NCBI RefSeq assembly: GCF_018320785.1
Contig: NC_054886.1
Coordinates: forward strand, 33,525,732-33,589,731
Reading direction: 5' to 3'
From: Cheilinus undulatus
Taxonomy: Eukaryota > Chordata > Actinopteri > Labriformes > Labridae
DNA: 64,000 nucleotides
Of this stretch, positions 46,401-58,319 are shown piece by piece. The notes beneath the pieces are model-generated. The model ran no database searches. It had not been told where the DNA came from and saw nothing but the letters and a program-made list of their open reading frames with translations. How positions within the stretch are numbered: position 1 is the stretch's first letter; each line of letters opens with the position of its first letter. The translations under genes were made by a program, and so were the position numbers.

Positions 46401-49400
46401 GTTTGGGTTCAGGAAATGAGGAGGATGGTGAGGATAGTGAGATAGGTGGTAAGTTAAGAAATCAAGAGTGTTTATGATTCTTAGTATGTGGTTTTCATCA
46501 ATTTTAATGTCTTATATATAAAATCTAGATGGAATGCATAAGAGTTCAAGAATGAGAATACATAAAATGAATTAAAATGTTACTGTTTTGTTATTTACAT
46601 TGAGAGAGGGACAGTGGAGAGCTACATATGCATGTCAGACAGTGGTGTGCAGGGGGGCGGTCGCCCCTCCTCGTGGCCCAGTTGTTGAAAAATGCATGCT
46701 AAAGTGCACTCTTGGAAGCAAAAACACATGGTAAAGTGCCCTCCAGAGCCAAAACGCACTCTAAAGTGCCCTTTAGGGAGCCAAAACGCGTGCTAAAGTG
46801 CCCTCGAGAGCCAAAATGTGTGCTAAAGTGCCCTCTTTGGAGCCAAAACACACACTAAAGTGCCCTCTTGGGTGAAAAAAACATACTCAACTCCAGAAGA
46901 CCATTAGGACCAAGAAATACTATGAAACATTACTGTTGCAATGACTTTTATGTTGGGCCCTTTTTTGATCTATATTGAGCCAGAACTATATCTCACAGAA
47001 CCAGTTTGGATTATCTGGTGCTAATATGGTGTTAAAATCCACTAGAATACAGGAAATGGCATCTACTTAATTAAAAATGTTCTGGGGAAAGACCCCCAGA
47101 CCCCCTAGGGATTTATTTATTTATTTCTGTGTGTTCTTCACAGTCCAGCATTGAATCTACACAGTTGTTGTGGATGCTGATCCTAACTACAAACTAACTT
47201 GAGTAGTCTGTCTAGTTAGTCTGTTTTAAGGCTATATAATGTGCCATTTGTAGGACATATAAACATGTCTAAAGTGCCCTTGAAAACACGCGAAACTTAG
47301 TGCCCTCTTCAGTGGCGAGAATGTGCTGTAGGTGCCCTTTTTTTCTTCTGCCCCTGCCCATGAAAAAGTCTGTGCACACCACTGATGCCAGATGTGATCA
47401 GATGTGATGTCAGATGTGCATGCTTGATGTGGCAGATGAGACTGAGATAAAGGAGACAGTGTAGTGACAGAGGAGGACAGGAGATGAGAGTAACCAGGAA
47501 GGAAGAAATCAAGTTCCAGTTCCAGTTTCATTTCAAATAAACATGTTACTAGTTCATAAGCATACTATAAATAGTATGGTTATGTGTTAGAAGTTCCATG
47601 ATAGTTCCATGAAGGCAAAACTGATTTTTTTTTTCAGGTAATCTTATCTACAATCATACATCTATTGTGTTTATGTGCATGGTTGAGTCATAGCATTTCC
47701 CTCTCTTCTTGCAGACTCTGGGTTTTCCTGGTGATGTCCTCACTGCTGTTCCCTACCCATGCTGTGATTCATGTGCATATTCAGAGCTGTACACAGACTC
47801 AAAACATGCAAATTTGTAATTTCAGAAGTTTAAGTCATACCTGATTGATTACCATGTGGAAAAACTCAGCCTTATTTTTCTTAAGTTTTTATGACATTTT
47901 ACACCCATCTCATCGTGGCGTCCATTGGAATGGACATGAAAAAATTCTATTAAAAATATGAGTTAGCAAAATGTGTTTTTTCCACTTTGTTTTTATGTTG
48001 GAGAAGAGTCCGAATCAGTTCAAAAACATTTTTTTTGCCAAGCAGAAAAAATGCAGGTCTGAAGGGGTTAAGCATGTAGAGGTCCCCAAATTAGCAAAGG
48101 CTACAGACACAAAATGGTCCTCTCAGAGGTTGGTGCTTGGCCCAAATTAAACATCCATAGCCACTCAACCATCAGTCCATCCATCTGTGCATGCATTCAT
48201 CCATTAAGACAAACTAAAGGGTTCCTCTGCCCTTGTTTTCCAGCTGGCTCTGTGATCCTGGTGATTCCTGCTCTTCCTGTACCTGAAGGAGAAAATGTCA
48301 CACTCACCTGTATGAACAAGACGACTCCAGCCGCTGTAGCTAATTTCAATAAAGGCAGCGCCTTAAAAGGAGGAAGTATGACCATCTATAATGTCTCAAA
48401 GTCTGATGAAGGGTTCTACAAGTGTAGCATCCCTGGAGTAGGGGAATCTGCAGAGAGCTGGTTGGCTGTCAGAGGTGAGACACAACAAACACAGTAGATT
48501 AATAATAATCCCCTTCTCCTGTCTGCTCTGACATCAAGAAGTCACCTATATTTAACGTTCATGCTTTACAGCCTCTTTATTGCGAAAACAAGAGTTTCAA
48601 CCTCCAGATCAGCCTCCAGATAAACCTCCAGAAGATCAACCCTCTAATGTCGTCATCATCATGTGGACTTCAATCTTGTTGGCTTTTCTGCTGCTGGTGT
48701 TGGGACTTTTTGTGTGCTTTAAACACAAAGGTATGATTGACAGTATATTTTATTATTATATTTAACTCTAATAGCTTTTGTTTCATCAGTCTGCTTTTCT
48801 ATTTTAGATTTAGGGCGGCCATAAATCCATCATAATGATTGCTATTGCTCTGATTTTATTTTTTTTTTCCCCTCCTCTCTCTTCCTGAATCTCCTCCTCA
48901 AAGGAACTTGTTCCTTGCATTTTAACTTTGCTAACGCTGAGCTCATGATGGACTAATGTGTCTGTGGAAATGATACATCAGAAAATGGTCTAGACCAGCC
49001 CTCTTTGGAAAATGTCTTTGGTTCTGGATTGGTACTTTACTAACTATGTTTGATTTATTGATGTATTCTGTGCTGCAGCTCTCATCTGTGCGACGTGGAA
49101 GTCATTGAGGTCAAGATATCACACAGGTGACATGGAACCAGGTAAGACAGAATATTATCATACAAATGTGTTTTTTTATTTCATCTCTATTTGATTTTTG
49201 TTTCTGTTGAATTTTTAAAATGACTTAAGATTAAGATTTACTGATTTCAACATTTTCAGTAAAAGAATCTTAACTGCAATGGACTGGCACGTAAAGTTCT
49301 GAATGCACGTACATGTTTTATGTTTTATAACAGGATGTTTCTGATTTCCCTAGATAATAAACTTTTTTTTCTACTTTTTTAGTGTCAGCAGGGACTCATG

Positions 49401-50961
49401 AGGATGATCCAGAGATGGGTAGGGATGCTGGATGACAATAAATTGAATATACAACCATGAAAACACAGGTACTATGGAGGTAGAGGTGCAGAGAAGTAAA
49501 TGTAGAGACTCTGGTTAAAATCTGCATCAGTAAAAGTAAAGTACTAGTCTGTAAATCTACTCGAGTAAAAGAATAAAGTTATGTAAGCAAGAGAATAGAT
49601 TTAGAACCAGGTTCTTCAGGTAAAGTCACACCACTATGATGAAAGTTAAACACAGAAACAGAGTTAATGTCACTCATACAGGGTTAAATTTAACACTTTA
49701 AAAGTGTCTAAATTAGTCTGCACTACATTTAGTTCAACTAAACTTTTAAAGTGTTAAATATTTGACAGTATGACAGAGCTTCAGTGACTTAAAAAAGCAG
49801 AGAGGTAGTCTCATAGCAAGATAATGCATACTGATAAAGAATGTGCATTTTAATGCTAACTCAGTGGGTAACTTCACTCATGGTGCAAATGTGTCTCACG
49901 TCAGAAACAAAATAATCCACTTGAAAAATGACCAAAAGACCCCAGCAGGCACCATCCAAACACAACTAAGCGAATATTAACTATTTAAGTGCCCAAGTCA
50001 AAAATTGCGACAAGCAACATTGCTGAATTACACAGGCTTTAATGGTGCCTAATGTTGTTACCACTTTACACCAGGAGATGGCGGACATGAGTAACGTCAA
50101 TCCCAGCAGCATTTTGGGCGTGTTTCTATACAAAGTTTTGGAGAGAGAGAGTTTTGAAAGATGCACCCCCAGTCGAGGAGACGAGGAAGCGGTGGTTGTG
50201 GTCAGAGCATAACGGAGAGAAACAGAGCGAATTGTAGCGACAATACTCAAAATGCCAGGAGGAATAGAGGAATATTCACCCTCTGACATGACGTTCAATC
50301 ATCCAGTGAAACCATGGGTGAGACTGATGGTGCATTTGTGCACCATGATAGTCCCCAAGCAGCACATACCGAGGCTGACGCTTTGCCTCACCGTGGCCGG
50401 GGAGGGAGGGGGACGTGGTGGGGGTATCGGGGTGGTCAAAAGTACAAGAGTATAGTACTCTAGTTAAAGTACAGTTACTCTGGTAAAAGTAAGTAGTAAA
50501 GTAAGTAAAAGTTAGACAGGTGTGCCACACAAAAACATAGAGCAGAACCATCACAAGAGAACAAAGTCCCTTTGATTTTTAAAGTTTGATTTTTTTAGGA
50601 TTATTAAGCCAATCTCTTAAAGTTACAAAACTTTTTATTGGTGTCCTTGAATGCTTTATGTGAAATTTGGAGGCAGACATGTTTAGTTTTCTGTTCTTAA
50701 ATTTTCTTCAGTTCCTTATATGGTAAAAAATGTGAGATTATTTTTCTTCTCTGCTTCTCGTCTCTATATATCAGTATAATTATATATAAATGTACAATTC
50801 CTGTGCTAACAACTTGATGTATAACACTTTTTTTTTTTAAATGCATTTTTTTCTCTCTTTTTCCAGGACAAGAGGTTTACAGTTATATAACCCAACACAC
50901 GGCTCCCTCTTTACCTGATGTATTTGACTACTACTGCTCTATTGACTATAGGTCCATTTGA
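43459..50961 (+). CDS. FcR-like gene F: two Ig domains, TM, C-terminal ITIM-like motif
   Basis: Eight coding exons, predicted 313 residues: 43459-43489, 43598-43660 (signal), 43771-44034 (D1), 48244-48474 (D2), 48572-48730 (proline-rich stalk and membrane), 49079-49141, 49383-49418 and 50867-50961 (tail). All junctions are in phase. D1 (residues 32-119): FTC, DWRVM, EYWCD. D2 (120-196): LTC, GFYKCSIPG, SWLAVRG. Stalk repeats PPDQPPDKPPEDQP. The tail ends CSIDYRSI: Ile308-Asp-Tyr310-Arg-Ser-Ile313 fits the ITIM consensus [I/V/L/S]xYxx[I/L/V] exactly at the C-terminus, and a VYSYI lies upstream. Unlike A and B, D2 and membrane are separate exons. Intron 3 (4.2 kb) is swollen by a piggyBac-type element. 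Fc or other ligand is unknown. Confidence 0.86.
45799..48067 (+). mobile_element. piggyBac-type transposon remnant in gene F intron 3
   Basis: Ends CCCCTTCGGACCCTGC (left) and the complement of CCCCTTCAGACCTGC (right) are inverted repeats. Each is flanked by TTAA (45795-45798 and 48068-48071), the piggyBac target site. Sub-terminal GTCCATTGGAATGGACATGA words occur at both ends. Two small in-phase exons survive: 45979-46006 (MVEGLKRGK) and 46341-46448 (YKVKDFLERL..., then an acidic GNEEDGEDSE). They resemble the acidic N-terminus of piggyBac-derived proteins. The catalytic part is missing and a hAT-like element sits inside. Confidence 0.8.
46640..47384. mobile_element. hAT-like element nested in the piggyBac remnant
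   Basis: Terminal inverted repeats CAGTGGTGTGCA.. and ..TGCACACCACTG, flanked by 8-base near-duplicates ATGTCAGA (46632-46639) and ATGCCAGA (47385-47392). These are hAT hallmarks. Inside, at about 46690-46865, there are five imperfect copies of a unit of about 33 bases (CTAAAGTGCCCTC..GAGCCAAAAC). No transposase is seen, so it is non-autonomous. Confidence 0.75.
49495..50520. repeat. Dispersed repeats in last intron of gene F
   Basis: AGTAAAGTACTAGTCTGTAA-type sequence at 49495-49580 and a related AAGTACAAGAGTATAGTACT stretch at 50440-50520 belong to the same family as 11240-11405. Between them, 50048-50440 is a repeat shared with 60384-60780, sharing TTACCACTTTACACCAGGAG, CCCAGCAGCATTTTGGG and GAGGAATATTCACCCTCTG. 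I cannot name it. Confidence 0.55.
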
Positions 50962-51131
50962 ATTCATTTTGTTCTCTGATACTGTTTTATATTATTGTTT
51001 CATCTATAGTTCTGCAGCCATACAAACAAGTGTAGCTACAGTATGTTCATTATTATGCACTTGACAAATTCTTGCACGGTTCATATTATCAGCATGTTTA
51101 AGTTTGAAATTGTATCTTCAAAAAAAAAGTA

Positions 51132-51141
51132 AATAAATAAA
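51132..51141 (+). terminator. Candidate poly(A) signals of gene F
   Basis: Two overlapping AATAAA hexamers (AATAAATAAA) about 170 bases past the stop codon. A third AATAAA is at 51347-51352. Any could end the transcript. Confidence 0.5.
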
Positions 51142-51584
51142 CTTTAGATCCGGCCCCTTTACCTTGATTTGTAACACAAAATACAGTTTATTGACATGAT
51201 TACAATATTAAATGTACAGTTGTCATTGCCTGCTCAAGTTTCTGCAACAGTGCAGCCTCCCTGAAGATCTGGGAGTCATGAACAGACCCTGGCCACTGAG
51301 CCACAAGGCTGGTGACCATCGTTTGATGGTCACATGAAAAGACTTGAATAAAGTTCAACTGTGACAACAGTGTGTGTGGGCCTCTTTGTATATGTGGACT
51401 GTTTATGATTTATAATGATTATAATATAAATTATGGAAACTGAGACAAGACATATTGATCATGAACTAACTGAATGTGACATGTTAGTGCACTGCAAATG
51501 TTTCTGCATTATGTGAACTACCTGAATGTTGAGGCTGTGAAAGTTTTTTCTCCAAAAGTAACTACGTAAAATACATTTGCAAGA

Positions 51585-52215
51585 GCCACAATCTAAGTGG
51601 TGAAAAGTGGCAATTAAAACAAGTTAAAAGTGGCAAAAATGGGCCAAAAAGTGGCAAAAATCCGTAAAAGGGTGGGAAAAAATGGGCAAAAAATGGCAAC
51701 AATGGGTGAGAAGTGACAAAGACAAGGGATAAAAGTGACAAAAATGATCAAAAAGAGGCAAAAACATGGCAAAAATTGGTGAAAAGTGCCAAAAATAGGA
51801 AAAAGACTTCAGAAAAAGATGGGGAAAAGAGTAAAAAGTGCCAAAAATATGGCATAAATGGGTGAAAAAGGCCAAAAATTGAGACAAAGTTGACAAAATT
51901 GATCAAAAACTAGCAAAACATAACAAAAATGAGTGAAAAGTGACCAAAACAGGCAAAAAGCAACAGAAAAGATGGGGTAAATGGGCAGAAAGTGGCAAAA
52001 ATGGGGGAATAAATGGCATTTAATGGCAAAATGCAGCTTAAAAGAGTGAAAAGTGGTTGGAAATGCCAAAAAGGGCAAACATTTGCAAAAAGCAGGATGA
52101 AATAGGCAAAACTGGTGAAAAATTGGCAACAATAGGATGAAAGTGTAAAAAAAGAAGTGTCCAAAGTGGGCTTAAAGCAGTAAAAATAGATTAAAAGTGG
52201 CAAAAAAAGGGGAAC
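51585..52215. repeat. Degenerate GTGGCAAAAATGG array
   Basis: Loose tandem units of about 20-30 bases built on AAAAGTGGCAAAAATGGG. The left edge (GCAAGAGCCACAATCTAAGTGG) is also seen, reversed, at the end of the array at 61200-61475. Minus-strand Phe/His/Leu-rich open frames across it are artefacts of composition. Confidence 0.75.
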
Positions 52216-52489
52216 AATTGGTTGACAGTTAAAGCAAACTGTGTAATTGTGGGAAACAGATTAATGTGACTTGCAATGGATAATTTCTGAAGTCAAAGGT
52301 TTTTTTTTAATGGAAAGGGAGGGGGAGAGAAACGCAAAAAATGTTAACCTCTCAAAATTCTGTAGTGACAAAATTAATCTTTCTTATGCGAATCTTTTAT
52401 TTGAATCATAGTGAGACATCATATTCATTTTGTGTTATCCTATATTCTCTTGTATAACCTAATGATTATTTAGTTGTGTGACCTAATAG

Positions 52490-53110
52490 TCTTGTGATTC
52501 TGCAAGATTCAAATGGAACAGAGTTGGCTGTATGTTCACAGGGAGTGAAACATAGTGGAAGGTCCAAGGTCAGTGTTCACGCAGATCACGCTCTGTCCCC
52601 TGAGAATCAGCCCCTCTGTATCTGTGTCCTGTTTGATTTACGTGAAAGAGGCACCATCAGGCCTGTTGTTGTTCCCGGAGGGGAAACAAATTTTAGTTAA
52701 AGAACAGTTGGGCACAGAGATCAGAGGTGCAGCTGGGAAGATACAATATAGATATTTATGCTATCCTCCCCTCTGGACTCCTGTGAGGCACCAAGGCCAA
52801 GGTCCCGAGGAGGAGAAGGAGGGGGCCAGTATCGGAAAGACAGATGTGTTTTGAAGTTTAGGAGCCTTGTGTGTCACAGGAGTCAGAGGGAGGTGTGAGC
52901 GTTAAAATGGCGTGATTGTACTTCATGTAGCTGATGACGTGTTTCGAAATGTATAAAAGTTTGTGATTCTTTGTCTCTGGCAGAACTCTCTCTGCAGAGC
53001 TGATGCACTGTACGATTGACTTCTCTCTTGCAAGACAATAAATCTCCATAAAGACATTTCTTGACTCAAGATCCTTCATTGATCCTCTACTTTGGTAAAA
53101 TTTCCAGGAC
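52490..53110 (+). mobile_element. Possible solo LTR
   Basis: A compact promoter-like unit: TATAAAAG at about 52951, then CTCTCTGCAGAGC, the poly(A) signal CAATAAATCTCC near 53036, and a run ending TTTCCAGGACA. TATA, then AATAAA about 85 bases later, then a short U5-like end is the layout of a retroviral-type long terminal repeat. I could not find a matching second copy, a primer-binding site or target duplications in the window, so this is tentative. Confidence 0.3.
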
Positions 53111-53259
53111 AATTCCAAATGGCCAGAATATCTGTGGGGACAGGAGAAAGGGTTAAGTATAAGCTGACCTTTGCTTAATGGTAGAAATAAAAAATAACCT
53201 GTGCTCATAGGCTGCTGAAAGGTTTGTTCTAACTGTTTTACATGTTCTTCTGCTGCTCC

Positions 53260-54800
53260 TCACAGTGTGTTTTATTCTAAATAAATGTGAGAAATGTACG
53301 AAGATAATGATTTTTATCAGGTTAAAATGTGTTGATTTTGACTGAGCTGAACAATGCATGGTTTAAAATAGACTGACATATTTCTCACCATCTTCAACCT
53401 CACTCTGAGGTGTGCAGCTAACCCACAACAGCATCTATTTTAAAGAATATAAGCTGCACTGTTATTCATCTTGTTTTTCTGTCCCCGTGTGTGAACCTGC
53501 TGTTAAAGAATAGAAAGCTGCAGCAGCATTTCAGTAACCTCCCTGTGGTCAGACTAATGTGAACAGCTTAGAGCCAGCCACACAAGTGACAGCTGCTATG
53601 AACTTCACAGAAACTTCAGAATTGAAACTAAACACAGCTACTGACCTAAATGAAATAAAGATAAATTTGAACGTTCTCTGTGGTTCTCACCCCAGGAGGT
53701 TTGTTTTTATTAAATGCTATAGGATGAAATAGGGAAGACTAACAATACGTCACTCTACAACCCTTCATGGGGCAAACATATCAGCTGAACAGGTGATTAA
53801 TAACAGTATTCCTTTAGTGTAAGTAATTTTTAAATTTTTAAATATTCTTATAATCAGGTGTTTATTTTAATTATCTTAACTTTATGTACAGCACTTTGAA
53901 AGTGCTTTTAACTAAAAAAAAATGTATCATTATTATTATTATTATCTATAAATTAACATTTAAAATATTACCATTTACTTGTATTTTTGTTTGAGATAAA
54001 TTAGTGCATGTATAGTGTTTAAATAAAGAAATATAAAACAAACTAGAGTTTTAAACTTATTTGTGGTTTTTACATCAGTGCCTTAATGTTTGCTAACATT
54101 AGCAACAGTAGCTATCATGGCTTGGTCCCGTGTTGTTGTTAGCATATTTGCTATCATTAGCAAAGATGTGTTTTTTCCCCGGAGGTGGTACTTCAGACTC
54201 GTGCTTCGATGTAAAGGCAGTTCATCACTCTGGTATGTACACACAACTTTTGCCGTGGCAGCTTTTTAAATCTAAATTTGCCTTGAAGCAGACCCGGGTC
54301 TGTTTCCTTACTCATCACTGCTGGCTACGTTTGACTCGCCTTTAACCTTTTCACCCAGGTACGTAAACGTCTGCGCAAGAGGACTACTAGAGGGAGTTGA
54401 GGTCAAGCTTAGCCATATGAATAAATTGTGTTATTTATTTATTTATTAACGTGTTCAGCTTTCCAGATTAATCACGAGCCTTAACGTGTGAATATTAACA
54501 GGCCTAATAGAATCATAACATTATTCCTTTGTATACATCGCCATTTAATTTTCCTTATTTCTGTGACTTTCAGGATATCACAACTACAGCTTTCTGCAGA
54601 AATCTGTGTGTATAAAACTTGAGGGTTAGGCTTAGGCCAAAAGGGAACATTGGGGTTAGGGTTAGTGTGGTATTGGCTCAAAGCCAGCAGTATATACCTA
54701 TTTGTTTGATGTTTGAAAAAAAAACCTGCACTGCAGAGGGAGTGTCCACATGCATTGCTCTAAATTGTTAGTCTGATGCTCAGGCAGTCTGCAGCGAGAC
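53260..54800. other. Non-coding spacer between genes F and G
   Basis: 53260-53650 matches 62370-62680 (shared words such as GAGGTGTG, CTATTTTAAAGA and GAACTTCACA), which marks the 3' flanks of the F/G duplication. The remainder holds no exon I can recognise. Confidence 0.5.
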
Positions 54801-55567
54801 AACATGGTGGTTACATCTCTACGCCTCAGGTCATGTAAGTATGGAGACTACGAAAGCAAACACAGTAGATAATATTGGCGATTTTTAATATCTGATCTGA
54901 TACTGATGACCTGGTTTCTTTGTTTCCCCAGTAATGTGTGTATTAGTGCTTCTTAGTGCAAGGGATCAGCTTTGTTGCTGTGCTACACAAGCGGGTATGT
55001 ACTTGGAATTATATTTTAACATTTTTACCACACCAGGGGAAGTTTAATATTTCAATATTGGAATTTAAAATGTTTCAAGATTTGACTGTTTGACTTTATT
55101 CCTTTGCATTGCTTTAGCTGGTTTCAGAGTACAAAGTGTTCACACATCTCAAATAATTTAGATTTACATGTGTTAACAGACTTTAACTTTTTCTAAAATG
55201 CCTTTTTAAGAAGATTTCTCATCAGATCATTGCAGAGTTTATCCTTTGTTGAAAGTGTTTCTCTGCTTGAGTTTACTCATGTCCTGTTTGCAGTGGATAC
55301 GTTTTACCAGTGGATCTCTGATAATTTGTGAATCTTTTGTCGGAGTTTGGGGTGGTGCATTCACACGGGTACTCAAATTTTGAAGAAAGGACTCTTAAAA
55401 AAAAAAAAAAAAACATAAAGGTGTAGCATGGCGGCAATGAAAATGCACAGTGAATTTTGTTTCTATAGTTCATGCAAAACATAATGCAATTCCATGCACA
55501 TTGCAGGGGACGTTTCTTTCATGTCTTCTCATAGAGCATCAAGTACATTTGCACAAGGACCACATTA

Positions 55568-56148
55568 GGGGTAAATCCCATTTCTACCCCTTAGCCCTTA
55601 TCTTGGCCCTACCCCTTGGTTTTTTTGCATTCACGTCAGGTGAAATGGTGTCCCGATTCGTTTTTGAATTAGAGGGCTAGGGCTACAAAGCCCTTGAAAT
55701 GAAGATTTTTCAGGACCACACTTGAAACCAATGGTTATGATAAATTTCCCACCACGCATTGTGTTCCCTGGCGAAATTGCACAGCAGAAGAATGAGGCGT
55801 GTAAATGTAAATATTTTTGTAATTTCTGAATGATTATAGAGAATACGACACTTGTGTTTTCTCATATATTCAATCTTTAACTACTACTAGGATGGGAGTT
55901 TATTGTATTTTCACTATGTACATGTGTAAACCAGGGCTGTTAACTGTATAATTAAATAGACAAGATCAACACAGAGATCTACAGTATGAACCAGATGGTC
56001 GAAACTTTGTCACCTCCCATGTGTATCGGCAATGTGGGACGATAGCAATAAAGTGGCGTCACATAGGGGAATATTTTCCCCCCTACCCCTTACCGCTTTG
56101 TTTCAAGGGGCAAGGTGAAGGGTTAAGGGGTAGACATGGGATCCACCC
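55568..56148. mobile_element. Harbinger-type MITE in gene G intron 2
   Basis: Terminal inverted repeats: left GGGGTAAATCCCATTTCTAC and right, reversed, GGGTGGATCCCATGTCTAC, followed inside by CCCTTA-type words. TTA flanks both ends (55565-55567 and 56149-56151), the 3-base target of PIF/Harbinger elements. No coding sequence. Confidence 0.75.
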
Positions 56149-57923
56149 TTACTCCTGACAGAGACTCAAGGGGCCGGACTTTTAAATACATCAAAATGTA
56201 ATAAAATTTTTGCCCTAATTACCATATTATTGTATTATTATTTTTATTTTCTTTTCAAACGCAGAAAATGTTTAGGCATTATCAGTGACATCTATAATGA
56301 GGCAGGCCACAAAGAGACCAGCCGACCCAGAAGATTGGCTGGGCACCTGAAAATCCCAGAGAGTGGGCACTCCCCAATTTTTAGCACCACTATTAAGTCA
56401 TGTTTCTCACTCTTAAATCACTCTTAACTACTTCATTTATCCATTTCTGCAACATTTTTTCCAATCATAAGACATTTTCAAAATCACTTTTGCCACTTTC
56501 CTGCCAATTATTGCCATTGCCACTCTTTAATCCTCTTTAATACACATGAGGGGAAATTAAATGGGGTAAGCACTATACTGTCGTACTCTGCCTCTATTAT
56601 TTCAGGCCTATGAAATGTCACATAGAAAACATAATTATCACCCTGAATCACAGAGATGCTGATTTACATGAGATTAGAATTACCCGTGTGCTGAAACAGA
56701 GTCGAGAATTTGCCCTGGAATTTTTACACTGCAAATTACAGATATGGTGGATTCACCAGGGATTAAAAACACGGACGTCCCTAGAGATTATTACAAATTA
56801 CCCCAAACCTCTAGATTATACTAGTCCTGTATGAAAAGGAAAACTTCATCGCCTACCAATTACACATTACACATGTTGATTTTTATAATTTTGGCATTTT
56901 TCCAATGTGCTGAGGAAAATAAATGATGCTCTAATTTCTTGTCACTTTTTTAGATGGAGTTGTCTTGCGTGTTGTTCCCAACAGACTCCAGTTTTTCGAG
57001 TTTGACTCTTTCACGTTTACCTGTGTGGGATCTGGTGATTTCACTCTGTGGAGAGTGATGAAGAGCATACACGGAGTGAATTATATTTTGGTGATTTTTG
57101 GGACACGTTAAATGGAATCTGCCACATCAACAATGCATATGAGATAGACAGCGGTGAATACTGGTGCGACACCAACGGGGAAACGAGGAGTCGCTCTGTT
57201 ACCATCAGTGTCACAGGTACGTTCAACAAGTTTGACAGAGCTGCCTGATGTCTACAAAGACAAACATTTACAAGTTTTTCCAAGAGTATGTTTGCAAATT
57301 CTGAGCTTGTTTTGATTGTTTTTGAAGGGTAAAAATCCATTCATTAATCCACCTTCTTTGGATCTATTTAGAATCACCAGTAAACCCTAATGGGTGCCAG
57401 AATAAGGTTAATGTTGAATTATGGATGTGTGGTTTTATGTAAAATGTTTTGCTAAATTTCCTCTAGAGTTAACGTTTCCTTGTCAGTGGCGCCATTGTAG
57501 CTCTGTGACCCTCTGACCTCCCGGTGACCCTTTGCTTTTGCTGCAGGATGAGACGTAATGTTGATATAGTGATGTCGTACAATCGAGAGTCTGTGCATTG
57601 TGGGGATTGACGCGGTTTGGCGGTGGAGTGGCGCTTAAGGGAAGCCCCGATGCCAGACTGGAGTGTGGGCAGAGGAACTGCTCAGATTGACTAGAAAGGG
57701 AGCGGTTTGCTCTGCAGTACCAGCCACTGAATGTGGAAACTGCAGGTTAGTCTAGTCTTTATCATTGAACAAAGCTAGCTGATGAACATTTTTAGTCACA
57801 CTTCTAATCCATGAAGTGAACACTGGCGAGAACCCATGCGAATGGAAGTGGACCAGAAACCTTTTTGCTGTGGGGCAACAGCCCTGTGACACCGTGCAGT
57901 CCTTGACTCTATCAAAATTATTT

Positions 57924-58319
57924 TTAAAGGTCCCATATTTTACCCCTTTAAGACAAGTTTATATCAGTCTCAGAGGTCCCCAAAATATGCCTGTGAAGTT
58001 TGTTGCTAAAAAAAACAAAAAAAAAAACACTCCAGCTGTCTGACTCCGCCCCTCTCAGGAAATGGATGTCTCTAAATGCATGAGGGCAGAACTTTCTTCT
58101 AAGCAGGGAGGGCCAATCGAACCTTGGGGCGGGGCTAACTGCCCCCATGACATCATGAGGGGAGAATCTGAGAATGGCTTGAACCAGCCCTCATTTTCTG
58201 AAAGGTGGAGAAAGAGGGAGGGGGGTTCTGATTCTTGGGGGACTGAAGACAGGTCAGGGGAACATATTTTTGCCAGAAAAGCCTGAAAAAGTGTATTTTG
58301 CATAATATGGGACCTTTAA
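57924..58319. mobile_element. MITE in gene G intron 3
   Basis: Inverted ends TTAAAGGTCCCATATT and AATATGGGACCTTTAA enclose about 395 non-coding bases. Palindrome-like ends starting at TTAA suggest a small DNA transposon. Superfamily not certain. Confidence 0.7.

Noticed and set aside
46690..46865. Regularly spaced repeats that resemble a small CRISPR array
   Set aside because: Spacers are not distinct, units diverge gradually, and the array lies in a hAT-like element in animal DNA.
51624..52203. Phe/His-rich open frames on the minus strand
   Set aside because: Translation of the degenerate GTGGCAAAAATGG array; three overlapping frames look alike and none has a domain.
54640..54670. TTAGGG-like words (GGGTTAGGGTTAG)
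   Set aside because: Only two or three units. Too short to be a telomere remnant of any weight.
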